In this document: in pieces, positions 8,592-16,485 of the stretch
Numbering within the stretch: the stretch's first letter is position 1
Layout: every line of letters begins with the position of its first letter
Source of the DNA: Kribbella italica
Lineage (GTDB): Bacteria > Actinomycetota > Actinomycetes > Propionibacteriales > Kribbellaceae
Length of the DNA: 64,000 nt
Reading direction: 5' to 3'
NCBI RefSeq assembly: GCF_014205135.1
Contig: NZ_JACHMY010000001.1
Coordinates: 5,022,001-5,086,000 of the forward strand
Translations under genes and position numbers: made by a program
The notes under the pieces: model-generated
Told to the model about the DNA's origin: nothing
The model's database searches: none
The model's input: the letters and a program-made list of their open reading frames with translations, nothing else

Positions 8592-9467
8592 CTAGGCCAG
8601 CTGGGACTCCGCGGAGGCGAGCAGCTCGACCACCCGGGTGCCGAAGGCCGCGTCGATCTGGTGGGACTCGCCGGACTCGGCCGCGGCGACCAGCTCCGAC
8701 GCGGCGATCGCGAAGGCGTCCACCGACGAGGTCTCCGTGGGCGGGAGCAGCGCCGTACCGGTCTCGCCCCAGATGCCGGTCTCGAAGTTGATCCCGGCCG
8801 GCGGCACGGACAGCGACAGGCTCGCCGTACTGGTCGCGCCGGACTCGTGGGTCAGCACCAGGTGGACCAGGTCGCCCTCGCCTCCGGCAGCCTGCAACGA
8901 CTCGACCGGGCCGAGCATGGCGCTCAGGTTGGACAGTGCGTGCGGCCCGACGTCCCAGAGCGCCCCGCGCTGCTCGCGGCGCCACTTGGACTCGCTGTAC
9001 GGATTGCCGGGCGCGTCCAGCGAGGCCAGCATCCGGGCCCAGCCACCCTTCCAGCCACCCCGCTCACGCACCTCGGCGAAGAACGACCGCAGCTCCGGCT
9101 GGAACCGCCCGGTGAAGAAGACCACCGACGCGATGCCCTCGTTGGCGACCTCGTCGGCCAGCGCGCGAGCGTCGTCCAGCGAGTCCGCGACCGGCTTGTC
9201 CAGCAGCAGGTGCTTGCCGACGGCCGCAGCCTCCAGTGCCATCGTGGCCTGCACCCGCGGTGGGACGGCGAAAGCAACAGCGTCAACAACCTCGAGTAAC
9301 TCAGCGTAGTCGTCGTACCCAGTGGTCCCGAGGTCTGTAGCCAACGCGTTCGCGCGGCCGGCGTCACGTCCCCAGACCCCCACCAGCTCGACGCCCTCGG
9401 TAGCCCGCAGACCAGGTCCATGCGTCTTCCGGGCCCAGGGACCGGTGCCGACCAAGCCGAACCGCAT
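8592..9467 (-). CDS. Gfo/Idh/MocA-family NAD(P)-dependent oxidoreductase
   Basis: A 291-residue enzyme with an N-terminal Rossmann fold (MRFGLVGTGPWARKTHGPGL) and the family signature LLLDKPVADS, whose Lys usually takes part in catalysis. The C-terminal alpha/beta domain includes WDVGPHALSNL. Family members oxidise or reduce sugars, cyclitols or biliverdin-like substrates. ATG 9467 is preferred over ATG 9479 because GGAG is positioned 6-7 bases upstream of it. It lies between the two HD/PQQ paralogues on the opposite strand, convergent with the first and divergent from the second. Substrate unknown. Confidence 0.87.
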   Translation of the reverse strand: MRFGLVGTGPWARKTHGPGLRATEGVELVGVWGRDAGRANALATDLGTTGYDDYAELLEVVDAVAFAVPPRVQATMALEAAAVGKHLLLDKPVADSLDDARALADEVANEGIASVVFFTGRFQPELRSFFAEVRERGGWKGGWARMLASLDAPGNPYSESKWRREQRGALWDVGPHALSNLSAMLGPVESLQAAGGEGDLVHLVLTHESGATSTASLSLSVPPAGINFETGIWGETGTALLPPTETSSVDAFAIAASELVAAAESGESHQIDAAFGTRVVELLASAESQLA

Positions 9468-9603
9468 GCTGTTCTCCATTTCCGAGACCCGCCCGGCTCG
9501 GGCAGCGGTCTGGTGACGAGCCGATATCGCTTTGGCCACGACCCTAACCGTGGACCCCGGATCGGTCGGTCCGGGGTACTCCGGAGTGTCAGACTCCATA
9601 ACC

Positions 9604-11985
9604 ATGGACCTGCGCGACCAGTGGAATCGCCTGCTGCCGCACGCGCAGCCGCTGGGCGAGGACCTGCTGGCTCGTTACGCAGAGTTGCATCGCCACTATC
9701 ACGACCAGCGGCACCTGTCCGAGATGCTGACCACCATCGACGAGCTGGGCGCGGTGGCCGACGACGCCGACGCGGTCCGGCTGGCCGCCTGGTTCCACGA
9801 CGCGATCTACGACCCGCAGGCCGACCCCGGCGAGAACGAAGAGGTCTCGGCGCAGCTGGCCGAGCTCGAGCTGGCGGCGTACGGCGTGGACGCGGACAAG
9901 GTCGCCGAGATCGGCCGGCTGATCCGGCTGACCGCCCGGCACGACTGCGAGCCCGACGACGCCAACGGCGCCGTGCTCTGCGACGCCGACCTGCGCATCC
10001 TCAGCCTGGACGCCGACCGGTACGACGAGTACGCGGTCGGCATCCGCGCCGAGTACGCGCACATCGCCGACCGGGACTTCGCCCGCGGCCGGATGACCTT
10101 CCTGCAGAACCTGGCCGAGACCCCGCTCTACGCGACCGCCCACGGCCGCGAGCACTGGGAAAAGGCCGCCCACGCGAACCTCGACCGCGAACTGACCCGC
10201 TGGGCCCCGAAGGCGGCCCGGCCGATCTCCGGTCTGATCCCGATGCTCTACCTGGGTGCCGCGCTCGGGGTGGTGATCGCCGCCTCGGTCCTGCTCGGCC
10301 GTGGCCTCGGCGCCGCCGCCCACTGGCCGGTCGCCCCGGACGAGTCCACCGGCTTCCCGGTCTGGACACCGATCGCCGGTACGGCGGTCGCGGCCGGACT
10401 GACCTGCGCCTGGTTCCGGCGGGCCAAGCCGAAGCTGATCACCATCCCAGCGATCGTCTTCTGCGCTGTCGGCGTCGTTGCTGTCGGCGTCTGCTGGTGG
10501 CGCTGGCCCGCCACCTCACCCGGTGCCGCGATGAGTGAGCGCTGGCCGTACCTGATGCTCGCGTCTGTCGCCCTGCTGATCGCCGGAGCCCTGCTGGCTC
10601 TGGCCCGGCGCCTCCGACTGGCACCGCCGTACGCCGTAGCTCCGCCGCGAGCGCTGGGCCTGGGCGTGACCGTCGTCTGCGCCGCAGCGCTCGCCTGGGT
10701 CGTGGTGTCCGCCGGTGAGCCCTTCGTCCAGGCCAGGCTCGAGACGGCGAACACCGTGAGCACCACCGCGACCATGCCGGCCGGCGTGCTGCCGGTGCAG
10801 TTGGACGGCGAACTCGCCTGGAGCCGGGAGGTCCCGGCCACCGGTGCGATCGCCGGGACCGTCGGTGGGGTCGCCGAGCTCCGGCCGGACGGCGTGGTGA
10901 TGTCCGACGCGACCACTGGTCAGATCCGCTGGCGCTACTCCCGGGCCGACGTCGTCGACGCCGCCTCCAACGGCTCCCGCGGCCTCCTGGTCTCCAGCGA
11001 CGGCCGGACGATCGCCGCACACCTGCCGTACGGCAGCAGCCGCGCACCGAGCGGGATCGACCTGCCGACGTACGCCGTACTGGATGCTGACACCGGTGAC
11101 GTCCTCACCGAGGTTCACACCGACGGCACCGCGCTGGCCGTCGACAGGAACCAGCTACTCGTCGCCGAGGGCAAGTACGTCGTGGCGCACGGCGTGAGCA
11201 ACCCGACCCACTGGCGGACCAGACTGCAGTGCGCGGTGACACAGGGCGTGCTGCTGGCCGACCAAGCGGTCGTCGTCGACGCCTGTGGTGGCAACGGCGC
11301 CGAGGTCCGCGGTCTCGACCTGACCAACGGCGAGCTCAAGTGGGACGTCGACCTGGGCATCCAGTTCGAGCTGAGCGCCGAGCTGGACCCGTCCACCTGG
11401 ATCGGCGACCTGGTCGCCGTACCGGACACCCGGGAGGTCTCCGGCCTGGTCTGGACCAGCGACGCCGGCGGGACACTGCACCAGTGGTCGGTCGACGTCG
11501 GCGAGGGCCGGATGCTGTGGACCACACCAGTGCCCGGTACGCCGAGGCCGCGGCTCGGCACGGCCTCCTGCGACGCGCAGCTCGCCGCGACCCACACCAC
11601 GATCGTCCTGGTGACCTGCAGGACCAGCACCGAGCCCGGTGAGCCACAGACGTACGACGTGTCGGCCGCGAGCCCCGCGGACGGAACACCGCAGTGGCAC
11701 CACCTGCTGGGGATCCCGCCGAAGCTGCAGCACCCGTCGTTCCCCCGGGACGGCTTCGGCCTGCTGCCGGACGGCCGCGTGGTCACCCTGATGCCGCAGG
11801 AGAACGGCGTCTGCTCCCCGGTCATGATCGGCACCACCGGCGTCCAGCCCCGGCCGATCATCGCCGGCCCGGACGCGGCCAAGGCCTCCGAGCGCGACAA
11901 GGTCACCTGCGACAAGCCCGCCGTCGCGGTGGCCGGCGGCCGCCCGATCTTCAGCGACGGCGTCCGCCTCTTCGCGATGAACTGA
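9604..11985 (+). CDS. HD-superfamily phosphohydrolase / 5-TM / PQQ-propeller membrane protein (paralogue B)
   Basis: A 793-residue protein. Residues 1-200 match the COG4339 predicted metal-dependent HD phosphohydrolase: H33 and H37 in RHYHDQRHL, H65-D66 in LAAWFHDAIYDP, H113 in IRLTARHD, and CDADLRILS near 126-134. About five membrane helices span residues 205-375. The C-terminal 420 residues form a PQQ-like propeller with blades such as DATTGQIRWRYSRA, DLTNGELKWDVDLG and VGEGRMLWTT. Predicted topology is HD inside, propeller outside, so it could be a receptor coupling an outside ligand to a cytosolic hydrolase. ATG 9604 begins directly at the HD domain. It is divergent from the Idh/MocA gene. 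Function is inferred from architecture. Confidence 0.88.
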   Translation: MDLRDQWNRLLPHAQPLGEDLLARYAELHRHYHDQRHLSEMLTTIDELGAVADDADAVRLAAWFHDAIYDPQADPGENEEVSAQLAELELAAYGVDADKVAEIGRLIRLTARHDCEPDDANGAVLCDADLRILSLDADRYDEYAVGIRAEYAHIADRDFARGRMTFLQNLAETPLYATAHGREHWEKAAHANLDRELTRWAPKAARPISGLIPMLYLGAALGVVIAASVLLGRGLGAAAHWPVAPDESTGFPVWTPIAGTAVAAGLTCAWFRRAKPKLITIPAIVFCAVGVVAVGVCWWRWPATSPGAAMSERWPYLMLASVALLIAGALLALARRLRLAPPYAVAPPRALGLGVTVVCAAALAWVVVSAGEPFVQARLETANTVSTTATMPAGVLPVQLDGELAWSREVPATGAIAGTVGGVAELRPDGVVMSDATTGQIRWRYSRADVVDAASNGSRGLLVSSDGRTIAAHLPYGSSRAPSGIDLPTYAVLDADTGDVLTEVHTDGTALAVDRNQLLVAEGKYVVAHGVSNPTHWRTRLQCAVTQGVLLADQAVVVDACGGNGAEVRGLDLTNGELKWDVDLGIQFELSAELDPSTWIGDLVAVPDTREVSGLVWTSDAGGTLHQWSVDVGEGRMLWTTPVPGTPRPRLGTASCDAQLAATHTTIVLVTCRTSTEPGEPQTYDVSAASPADGTPQWHHLLGIPPKLQHPSFPRDGFGLLPDGRVVTLMPQENGVCSPVMIGTTGVQPRPIIAGPDAAKASERDKVTCDKPAVAVAGGRPIFSDGVRLFAMN

Positions 11986-12033
11986 GGCTCTCGGTCGCGC
12001 GGTTCGTACGGCGTACCGGGCCCGGGAATTCCT

Positions 12034-12062
12034 TTGCCGCCGGCGTGGTTGATCCCTATCGT
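12034..12062 (+). promoter_or_regulatory. Candidate promoter for the EF-Tu leader
   Basis: TTGCCG (12034-12039) and TATCGT (12057-12062) are 17 bases apart, a plausible sigma70-type pair. Transcription from here would give a leader of roughly 260 bases before the EF-Tu start. By-eye prediction. Confidence 0.3.
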
Positions 12063-12068
12063 GATGAC

Positions 12069-12328
12069 CATGTTCCGCGCGGATTCTGTTGCGTACCTGT
12101 CGGCCTCGTGCCTGACGGGCGCTGCCGCGTGGACCTCGGCGTCAGCGGATTCAGATCTGTTCACCGGCGCGCGAAGCCGACCCTCCTCCTGCTGAAGCAG
12201 GACCCGCGGAGGAGGGTGGCACGGCAACCGGCCCCCTCCCTCGCAGCAAGCCCTGCTGTGCGGTGAAGTCGTGGCCGGGGGTCCTGGCTCTCGTCGAATC
12301 TTCTGACCAGCAAGGGGAAACACACATC
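12069..12328 (+). promoter_or_regulatory. Long structured 5' leader of the EF-Tu gene with T-box-like motif
   Basis: This leader carries a perfect 10-bp hairpin stem (12180-12189 with 12208-12217). Overlapping its right arm, bases 12213-12226 read AGGGTGGCACGGCA and match 12 of 14 positions of the T-box consensus AGGGTGGNACCGCG. A C-rich tract at about 12231-12241 could pair either with the G-rich arm or with the GGGG ribosome-binding site before the EF-Tu start. A 41-codon reading frame (12069-12194) also fits here. A T-box ahead of an EF-Tu gene would be unexpected, so this could be chance or another attenuator. Confidence 0.3.
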
Positions 12329-13516
12329 ATGGCCAAGAGCCAGTTCGTGCGGACCAAGCCGCACCTGAACATCGGAACCATGGGGCACGTCGACCATGGC
12401 AAGACCACGCTGACCGCCGCGATCACCAAGGTGCTCGCCGAGCGCGACCCGAGCCTCAACTCGTTCGTCGCCTTCGACGGGATCGACCGGGCGCCCGAGG
12501 AGGTCCAGCGCGGGATCACCATCAACATCTCGCACGTCGAGTACGAGACCGCCACCCGGCACTACGCGCACGTGGACATGCCGGGCCACGCCGACTACGT
12601 GAAGAACATGATCACCGGTGCCGCCCAGGTGGACGCCGCGATCCTGGTCGTGTCGGCGCAGGACGGCGCCATGCCGCAGACCCGTGAGCACGTGCTGCTC
12701 GCGCAACGCGTCGGGGTTCCGTACCTGGTGGTCGCGCTGAACAAGGCGGACGCCGTCGACGACCCCGAGCTGCTCGACCTGGTCGAGCTGGAGGTCCGGG
12801 AGCTGCTGTCGGAGTACGGCTTCCCGGGTGACGAGGTGCCGGTGGTGCGTGTCTCCGGACTGCGTGCCCTGGAAGGCGACCCGCGGTGGAGCGCCTCCGT
12901 GGGCGAGCTGCTGGACGCCGTCGACAGCTACGTGCCGACGCCGGACCGTGAGCTGGGCGAGCCGTTCCTGATGCCGATCGAGAACGTGCTCACCATCAGC
13001 GGTCGCGGCACCGTCGTCACCGGTGCGGTCGAGCGCGGCGCGCTCAAGCTCGGCGACGCCGTCGAGGTGGTCGGGCTCGGTCCGACGGTCGTCAGTACGG
13101 CGATCGGCATGGAGACGTTCGGCAAGTCGCTGGAGTCCGCGGAGGCGGGTGACAACGCGGCGATCCTGCTGCGTGGCGTGAAGCGCGACGAGGTCCGTCG
13201 CGGTCAGGTCGTCGCCTTGCCGGGCAGTGTGACGCCGCACCGGAAGTTCCGGGCGACGCTGCACGCGCTGTCGACCGCCGAGGGTGGCCGGCACAGCCCG
13301 TTCGGCGCGGAGTACCGGCCGCAGTTCTACATCCGGACCACCGACGTGGACGGTGGCATCGACCTGGGCGAGATCGCCCTGGTGATGCCCGGTGACACGA
13401 TCGAGCTGGGTGTCGAGCTGGCCAAGCCGGTCGCGCTGAACGTCGGTCTCGGCTTCGCCGTCCGCGAGGGCGGCCACACCGTCGCCGCCGGCACGGTGAC
13501 CGAACTGCTCGATTGA
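12329..13516 (+). CDS. tuf: Divergent elongation factor Tu (second-copy type)
   Basis: A 395-residue EF-Tu, near the usual length of about 397, that delivers aminoacyl-tRNA to the ribosome. The G domain is intact: GHVDHGKTT, DMPGHADY and NKAD. Domains 2 and 3 are present (LTISGRGTVVTG, PQFYIRTTDVDG). It is more divergent than a housekeeping copy: DCPGH reads DMPGH, domain 2 starts TGAVERG, and the segment usually LLGRQVGVP reads LLAQRVGVP, placing Arg127 where E. coli has Gln124, a site of kirromycin-resistance changes. No rpsL-rpsG-fusA neighbours are present, so this is probably an accessory tuf like Streptomyces tuf3. ATG 12329 follows GGGG. Confidence 0.92.
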   Translation: MAKSQFVRTKPHLNIGTMGHVDHGKTTLTAAITKVLAERDPSLNSFVAFDGIDRAPEEVQRGITINISHVEYETATRHYAHVDMPGHADYVKNMITGAAQVDAAILVVSAQDGAMPQTREHVLLAQRVGVPYLVVALNKADAVDDPELLDLVELEVRELLSEYGFPGDEVPVVRVSGLRALEGDPRWSASVGELLDAVDSYVPTPDRELGEPFLMPIENVLTISGRGTVVTGAVERGALKLGDAVEVVGLGPTVVSTAIGMETFGKSLESAEAGDNAAILLRGVKRDEVRRGQVVALPGSVTPHRKFRATLHALSTAEGGRHSPFGAEYRPQFYIRTTDVDGGIDLGEIALVMPGDTIELGVELAKPVALNVGLGFAVREGGHTVAAGTVTELLD

Positions 13517-13537
13517 AGAGAACGTCCAGAACAGGGC

Positions 13538-13567
13538 GCCCCGGGCTAGTTGCCCGGGGCACCTTTT
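13538..13567 (+). terminator. Intrinsic terminator after the EF-Tu gene
   Basis: A perfect 9-bp stem, GCCCCGGGC (13538-13546) with GCCCGGGGC (13552-13560), and a 5-base loop, followed by ACCTTTTCT. The last codons and stop of the convergent DUF4031 gene lie within this hairpin. Confidence 0.8.
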
Positions 13568-13812
13568 CTGTGTCTGAGGCCGGAGTCGATCAACCTGCGC
13601 ACCAGGACCCGGCTCTCCACCGGCGTCGCGCCCGCGGCCACCATGTCGTCGTACAGGTCGGACGGGACGTCGTAGTGGTCACGGTCGAACCCCCGCGCCG
13701 GGATGCCGACCTTGCGGGCGAACGCGTGCAGTTCGTCGTACGACTCGTCGCTCACCAGGTGCGACCAGACCCGGTCCCAGCCCGGCCAGACCGGTGGGTC
13801 GATCAGGATCAC
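13546..13812 (-). CDS. DUF4031-family small protein
   Basis: An 88-residue protein starting VILIDPPVWPGWDRVWSHLV, the conserved opening of DUF4031, with the further conserved segment GIPARGFDRDHYDVP. The biochemical role is unknown. The GTG start overlaps the stop of the upstream CutC gene (GTGA, 13809-13812), so translation of the two is probably coupled. The stop codon is embedded in the EF-Tu terminator hairpin from the opposite strand. Confidence 0.82.
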   Translation of the reverse strand: MILIDPPVWPGWDRVWSHLVSDESYDELHAFARKVGIPARGFDRDHYDVPSDLYDDMVAAGATPVESRVLVRRLIDSGLRHRKGAPGN

Positions 13813-14522
13813 GCGGTCGTCTCCTTGGCGTCCTGGGCGTCGAGCAGGTTGCGCCACGCCTTGACGAAGCGCGAGTTCACGTACGCCTTGGTCCACGAAC
13901 CGTCCTGGCGCACCGACGACCCGACGTGGAACCTGCGGACGCCGGCTTGGTAGAGCCACGGCACGTGCTCGGGCTGCAGCGAGCCGCCCGCCATCATCAC
14001 GCCGGCCACCGACGGATCGGCCTTGGCCAGCGCGGTCAGATCGTCCAGACCGTGCTGTACGCCGAGCGAAGAGCCCGCGGTCAGCACCGTGTCGAGCCCC
14101 GGCAACGTCCGCAGAGCCCGCCAGGCGGGCCGCTGCTCCAGCACGTTGTCGATCGCGCGATGGAACGTCCACGGCGTACCGGCGAACGTGCTGACCAGGG
14201 CGGCGGTGGACTCGGCGTCGACCTCGTTGTCCGGCGTCAGGAACCCCAGCACGAACCCGTCGGCCCCGGCGCCCAGGTAGGACTGCGCCATCGCGGTCAG
14301 CCTGTTCAGCTCCGCCCCGTTCACCGCGAACGAGTCGGTCAGCCGCAACATCACCCGCAACGGCAGGTCCGTCACCCGCCGGATCGCGCTCACCGTGGAC
14401 ACCGACGGACTCAGCCCGTCCGCCTCCATCGCGGCGCACAACTCCAGCCGGTCCGCCCCACCCTCCTGAGCCGCCTCGGCATCCGCCGGATGCAACGCGA
14501 TCACCTCGAGCAACGACCCCAT
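13809..14522 (-). CDS. cutC: CutC-family protein
   Basis: A TIM-barrel protein of about 237 residues of the CutC family, historically linked to copper homeostasis though the molecular function is unsettled. Motifs are LLEVIALHPADAEAAQEGGADRLELC at the N-terminus (split here as LLEVIALHPADA and GGADRLELC), then LRVMLR, GFVLGFLTPD, TFHRAID, VLTAGSS and GVMMAGGSL. ATG 14522 immediately precedes the conserved N-terminal strand; ATGs at 14531 and 14534 are alternatives. It overlaps DUF4031 by four bases and is divergent from a LacI-family gene. Confidence 0.9.
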   Translation of the reverse strand: MGSLLEVIALHPADAEAAQEGGADRLELCAAMEADGLSPSVSTVSAIRRVTDLPLRVMLRLTDSFAVNGAELNRLTAMAQSYLGAGADGFVLGFLTPDNEVDAESTAALVSTFAGTPWTFHRAIDNVLEQRPAWRALRTLPGLDTVLTAGSSLGVQHGLDDLTALAKADPSVAGVMMAGGSLQPEHVPWLYQAGVRRFHVGSSVRQDGSWTKAYVNSRFVKAWRNLLDAQDAKETTA

Positions 14523-14594
14523 GGGCACCATCATCCAGGACGGCCGGAGCGAATTTCCTGTTGCACTCCCCACGGGTCTTCTGTATCGTTTTTC

Positions 14595-14616
14595 TAGAAC
14601 GATCTAGTAGAACGAT
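14595..14616. promoter_or_regulatory. Candidate LacI-type operator with repeated TAGAACGAT
   Basis: TAGAACGAT occurs at 14595-14603 and 14608-14616, 13 bases apart, and an upstream TCGTT forms an inverted pair with AACGA. The site lies just upstream of the LacI-family start and in the CutC promoter region. Binding is inferred. Confidence 0.4.
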
Positions 14617-14633
14617 GCAGAAAGGTGTGCGAG

Positions 14634-15674
14634 ATGTCGCCGGGAGTCACGCTCAAGACCGTCGCGCAGGCTGTCGGGGTGTCGCCGTCGACCGTCTCGA
14701 ACGCCTACAACAAGCCGGACCAGCTGTCGGCCGCACTGCGGGAGCGGATCCTCAGCACGGCCCAGGAGCTGGGGTACGCCGGGCCGGACGCTTCGGCGCG
14801 GGCGCTGCGGAGCGGGAAGGCGGGGGCCGTCGGGGTGCTGTTCACCGACAAGCTCGCCTACGCGTTCTCGGACCCGTACGCCGTGGGCTTCCTGGCCGGG
14901 CTCGCCGAGGTGGCCGAGGAGTTCGCGACCAGCCTGCTGCTGATGCCGCTGAGCTCGTCGGACATCCAGGGCGGGACGAACGCCGTGCAGCAGGCGGCGA
15001 TCGACGCGGCGGCGATCTTCTGCGTCGCGGGCGGGCACCCGGCGCTCGACATCCTGCGGGCGCGGGGCGTCGCGATGGTGTCGACCGACCGGGGCGACCA
15101 CCCCGACCTGTCGTGGGTCGCGATCGACGAGGTCGCGGCCGCGGCGAAGCTCGGCAAGCACCTGGCGCGACTCGGGCACCGCGACATCGTCGTACTGGTC
15201 GACAACTCCGAGCCGGCCGGGTCGCAGGTGGTCGAACTGACGCTGGACGAGGTCGGGTACACCGACTGCGAGCTGCGGATCCGTGGCTTGCAGAAGGAGA
15301 TGCCGGACGCGCGGATCCGGCTGGTCTCCGGCGGGCACAACGCGTTCAGCTCCGGAGTGATCGGGGCCGAGTGGGTGCTCGACTCGCAGGAGCGGCCGAC
15401 CGCGATCGTCGGGCTGAGCGACGTACTGGCGCTCGGCGCGATGGAGGCGATGAAGGCCCGCGGGCTGGTGCCCGGACGGGACCTGACCGTGGCCGGCTTC
15501 GACGACATCCCGCAGGCCGGGACCGCTGGACTGACGACGGTCCGGCAGCCGATCAAGGACAAGGGCCGGACGGTCGGGCGCGTGCTGCTCGACCCGTCGG
15601 TCGAGGAGCGGCAGATCCTGCTGCCGACCGAGCTGGTCGTTCGCGCCAGCAGCGGGCCCGCTCCGCGCAACTGA
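14634..15674 (+). CDS. LacI-family transcriptional regulator
   Basis: A 346-residue regulator with an N-terminal LacI helix-turn-helix (VTLKTVAQAVGVSPSTVSNAYN) and hinge (ALRSGKAGAVGVLF), then a periplasmic-binding-protein-like effector domain. SDVLALGAMEAMKARGL and VAGFDDIPQAG are typical of the C-terminal lobe. ATG 14634 is preferred over GTG 14625 because AAAGG is about 8 bases upstream of it. No sugar-transport operon is adjacent, so target and effector are unknown; the divergent cutC-DUF4031 pair is a candidate target. Confidence 0.9.
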   Translation: MSPGVTLKTVAQAVGVSPSTVSNAYNKPDQLSAALRERILSTAQELGYAGPDASARALRSGKAGAVGVLFTDKLAYAFSDPYAVGFLAGLAEVAEEFATSLLLMPLSSSDIQGGTNAVQQAAIDAAAIFCVAGGHPALDILRARGVAMVSTDRGDHPDLSWVAIDEVAAAAKLGKHLARLGHRDIVVLVDNSEPAGSQVVELTLDEVGYTDCELRIRGLQKEMPDARIRLVSGGHNAFSSGVIGAEWVLDSQERPTAIVGLSDVLALGAMEAMKARGLVPGRDLTVAGFDDIPQAGTAGLTTVRQPIKDKGRTVGRVLLDPSVEERQILLPTELVVRASSGPAPRN

Positions 15675-15751
15675 ACCTCACCACCACCGAACCACCGACG
15701 GCCGACCGGCCGCCGGACACTCCACCACGCTCTTCTCGAAGGGAGCACATC

Positions 15752-15946
15752 ATGTTCATCGCCGGAAACACCGCCGTGGAGAACGCGCGGTCGCTGTCCC
15801 AGTCCGCCCTCCCCGACGCTCCCCAGGAGCCGCACGAGCCGCACCGTACGTTCAACCTGCGCGCCGGCCTGGTCGCCGTACTCCGCTCCGCCGCCGACCG
15901 CGAACTCCGCCTGGCCAACCGCCTGGACCCCCACTGCGCCAACTGA
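15752..15946 (+). CDS. Small uncharacterised protein (64 aa)
   Basis: A short frame starting MFIAGNTAVENARSLSQ and ending RLANRLDPHCAN. A strong ribosome-binding site (GAAGGGAG) lies just upstream of ATG 15752. There is no signal peptide, membrane helix or recognised domain; the C-terminal half is rich in Arg, Leu and Ala and could form a helix. It follows the LacI gene by 77 bases on the same strand. Codon usage and the ribosome-binding site support it as a real gene, but I do not recognise a function. Confidence 0.6.
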   Translation: MFIAGNTAVENARSLSQSALPDAPQEPHEPHRTFNLRAGLVAVLRSAADRELRLANRLDPHCAN

Positions 15947-16136
15947 AACCAGGACCGGCGGACACCAGTCCGCCGGTCCCGTCACCTCGCCGCGGACACC
16001 GGGCCCTGTCTTCCAACTCTGCGCCGCCGCCGGCCTCAGCCACAGCCAACGTCCCCGGCGCCACAAGACCTCCCGCACCACCAACTCCTCAACTTCTTCT
16101 TCGGTTTGTCGGTGGGGTCTGGCACTCTGAGGGGCG

Positions 16137-16481
16137 ATGAGTGAGCCGGGGATCTTGCTGACCGCCCGCGCGCTGGTGCTCCACGACCTGGCCGCGCGGG
16201 GATTCGACGACGCCGCGATGGTGTCCGCACTCGAGGACGCGGTCGCCGAGCGGCAGTGGTGGCTCGACCAGTGGCCGGACGGCGCCGAGCACATCGCCGG
16301 CCTGGTCGCGCAGGACGTGCAGGACCGGCTCACCGACTCCGGCGTCCGCTGGCCGCGCTGCACCGCCTGCGACGACCTCAACGACCACGAGCTCCGGATC
16401 GAGCCCGAGCTCGGCCCGGATCCGCACTGGGTCTGCGAACGCGCCGGCATCTCGGTCTCCCGCCTGGGTCAGCTCACCTAG
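16137..16481 (+). CDS. Hypothetical protein with CxxC motif (114 aa)
   Basis: A 114-residue soluble protein. The N-terminal half is helical (RALVLHDLAARGFDDAAMVS, then ERQWWLDQW). The second half has CTACDDLNDHELR and a further Cys in HWVCERAG, suggesting a partial metal-binding knuckle. A good ribosome-binding site (GAGGGG) precedes ATG 16137. It is convergent with the aldo/keto reductase gene, four bases away. No function recognised. Confidence 0.65.
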   Translation: MSEPGILLTARALVLHDLAARGFDDAAMVSALEDAVAERQWWLDQWPDGAEHIAGLVAQDVQDRLTDSGVRWPRCTACDDLNDHELRIEPELGPDPHWVCERAGISVSRLGQLT

Positions 16482-16485
16482 CAGC

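Noticed and set aside
12180..12240. Confident T-box riboswitch annotation
   Set aside because: Only the T-box sequence itself matches; no stem I with specifier loop could be identified by eye, so it is kept as a lead.
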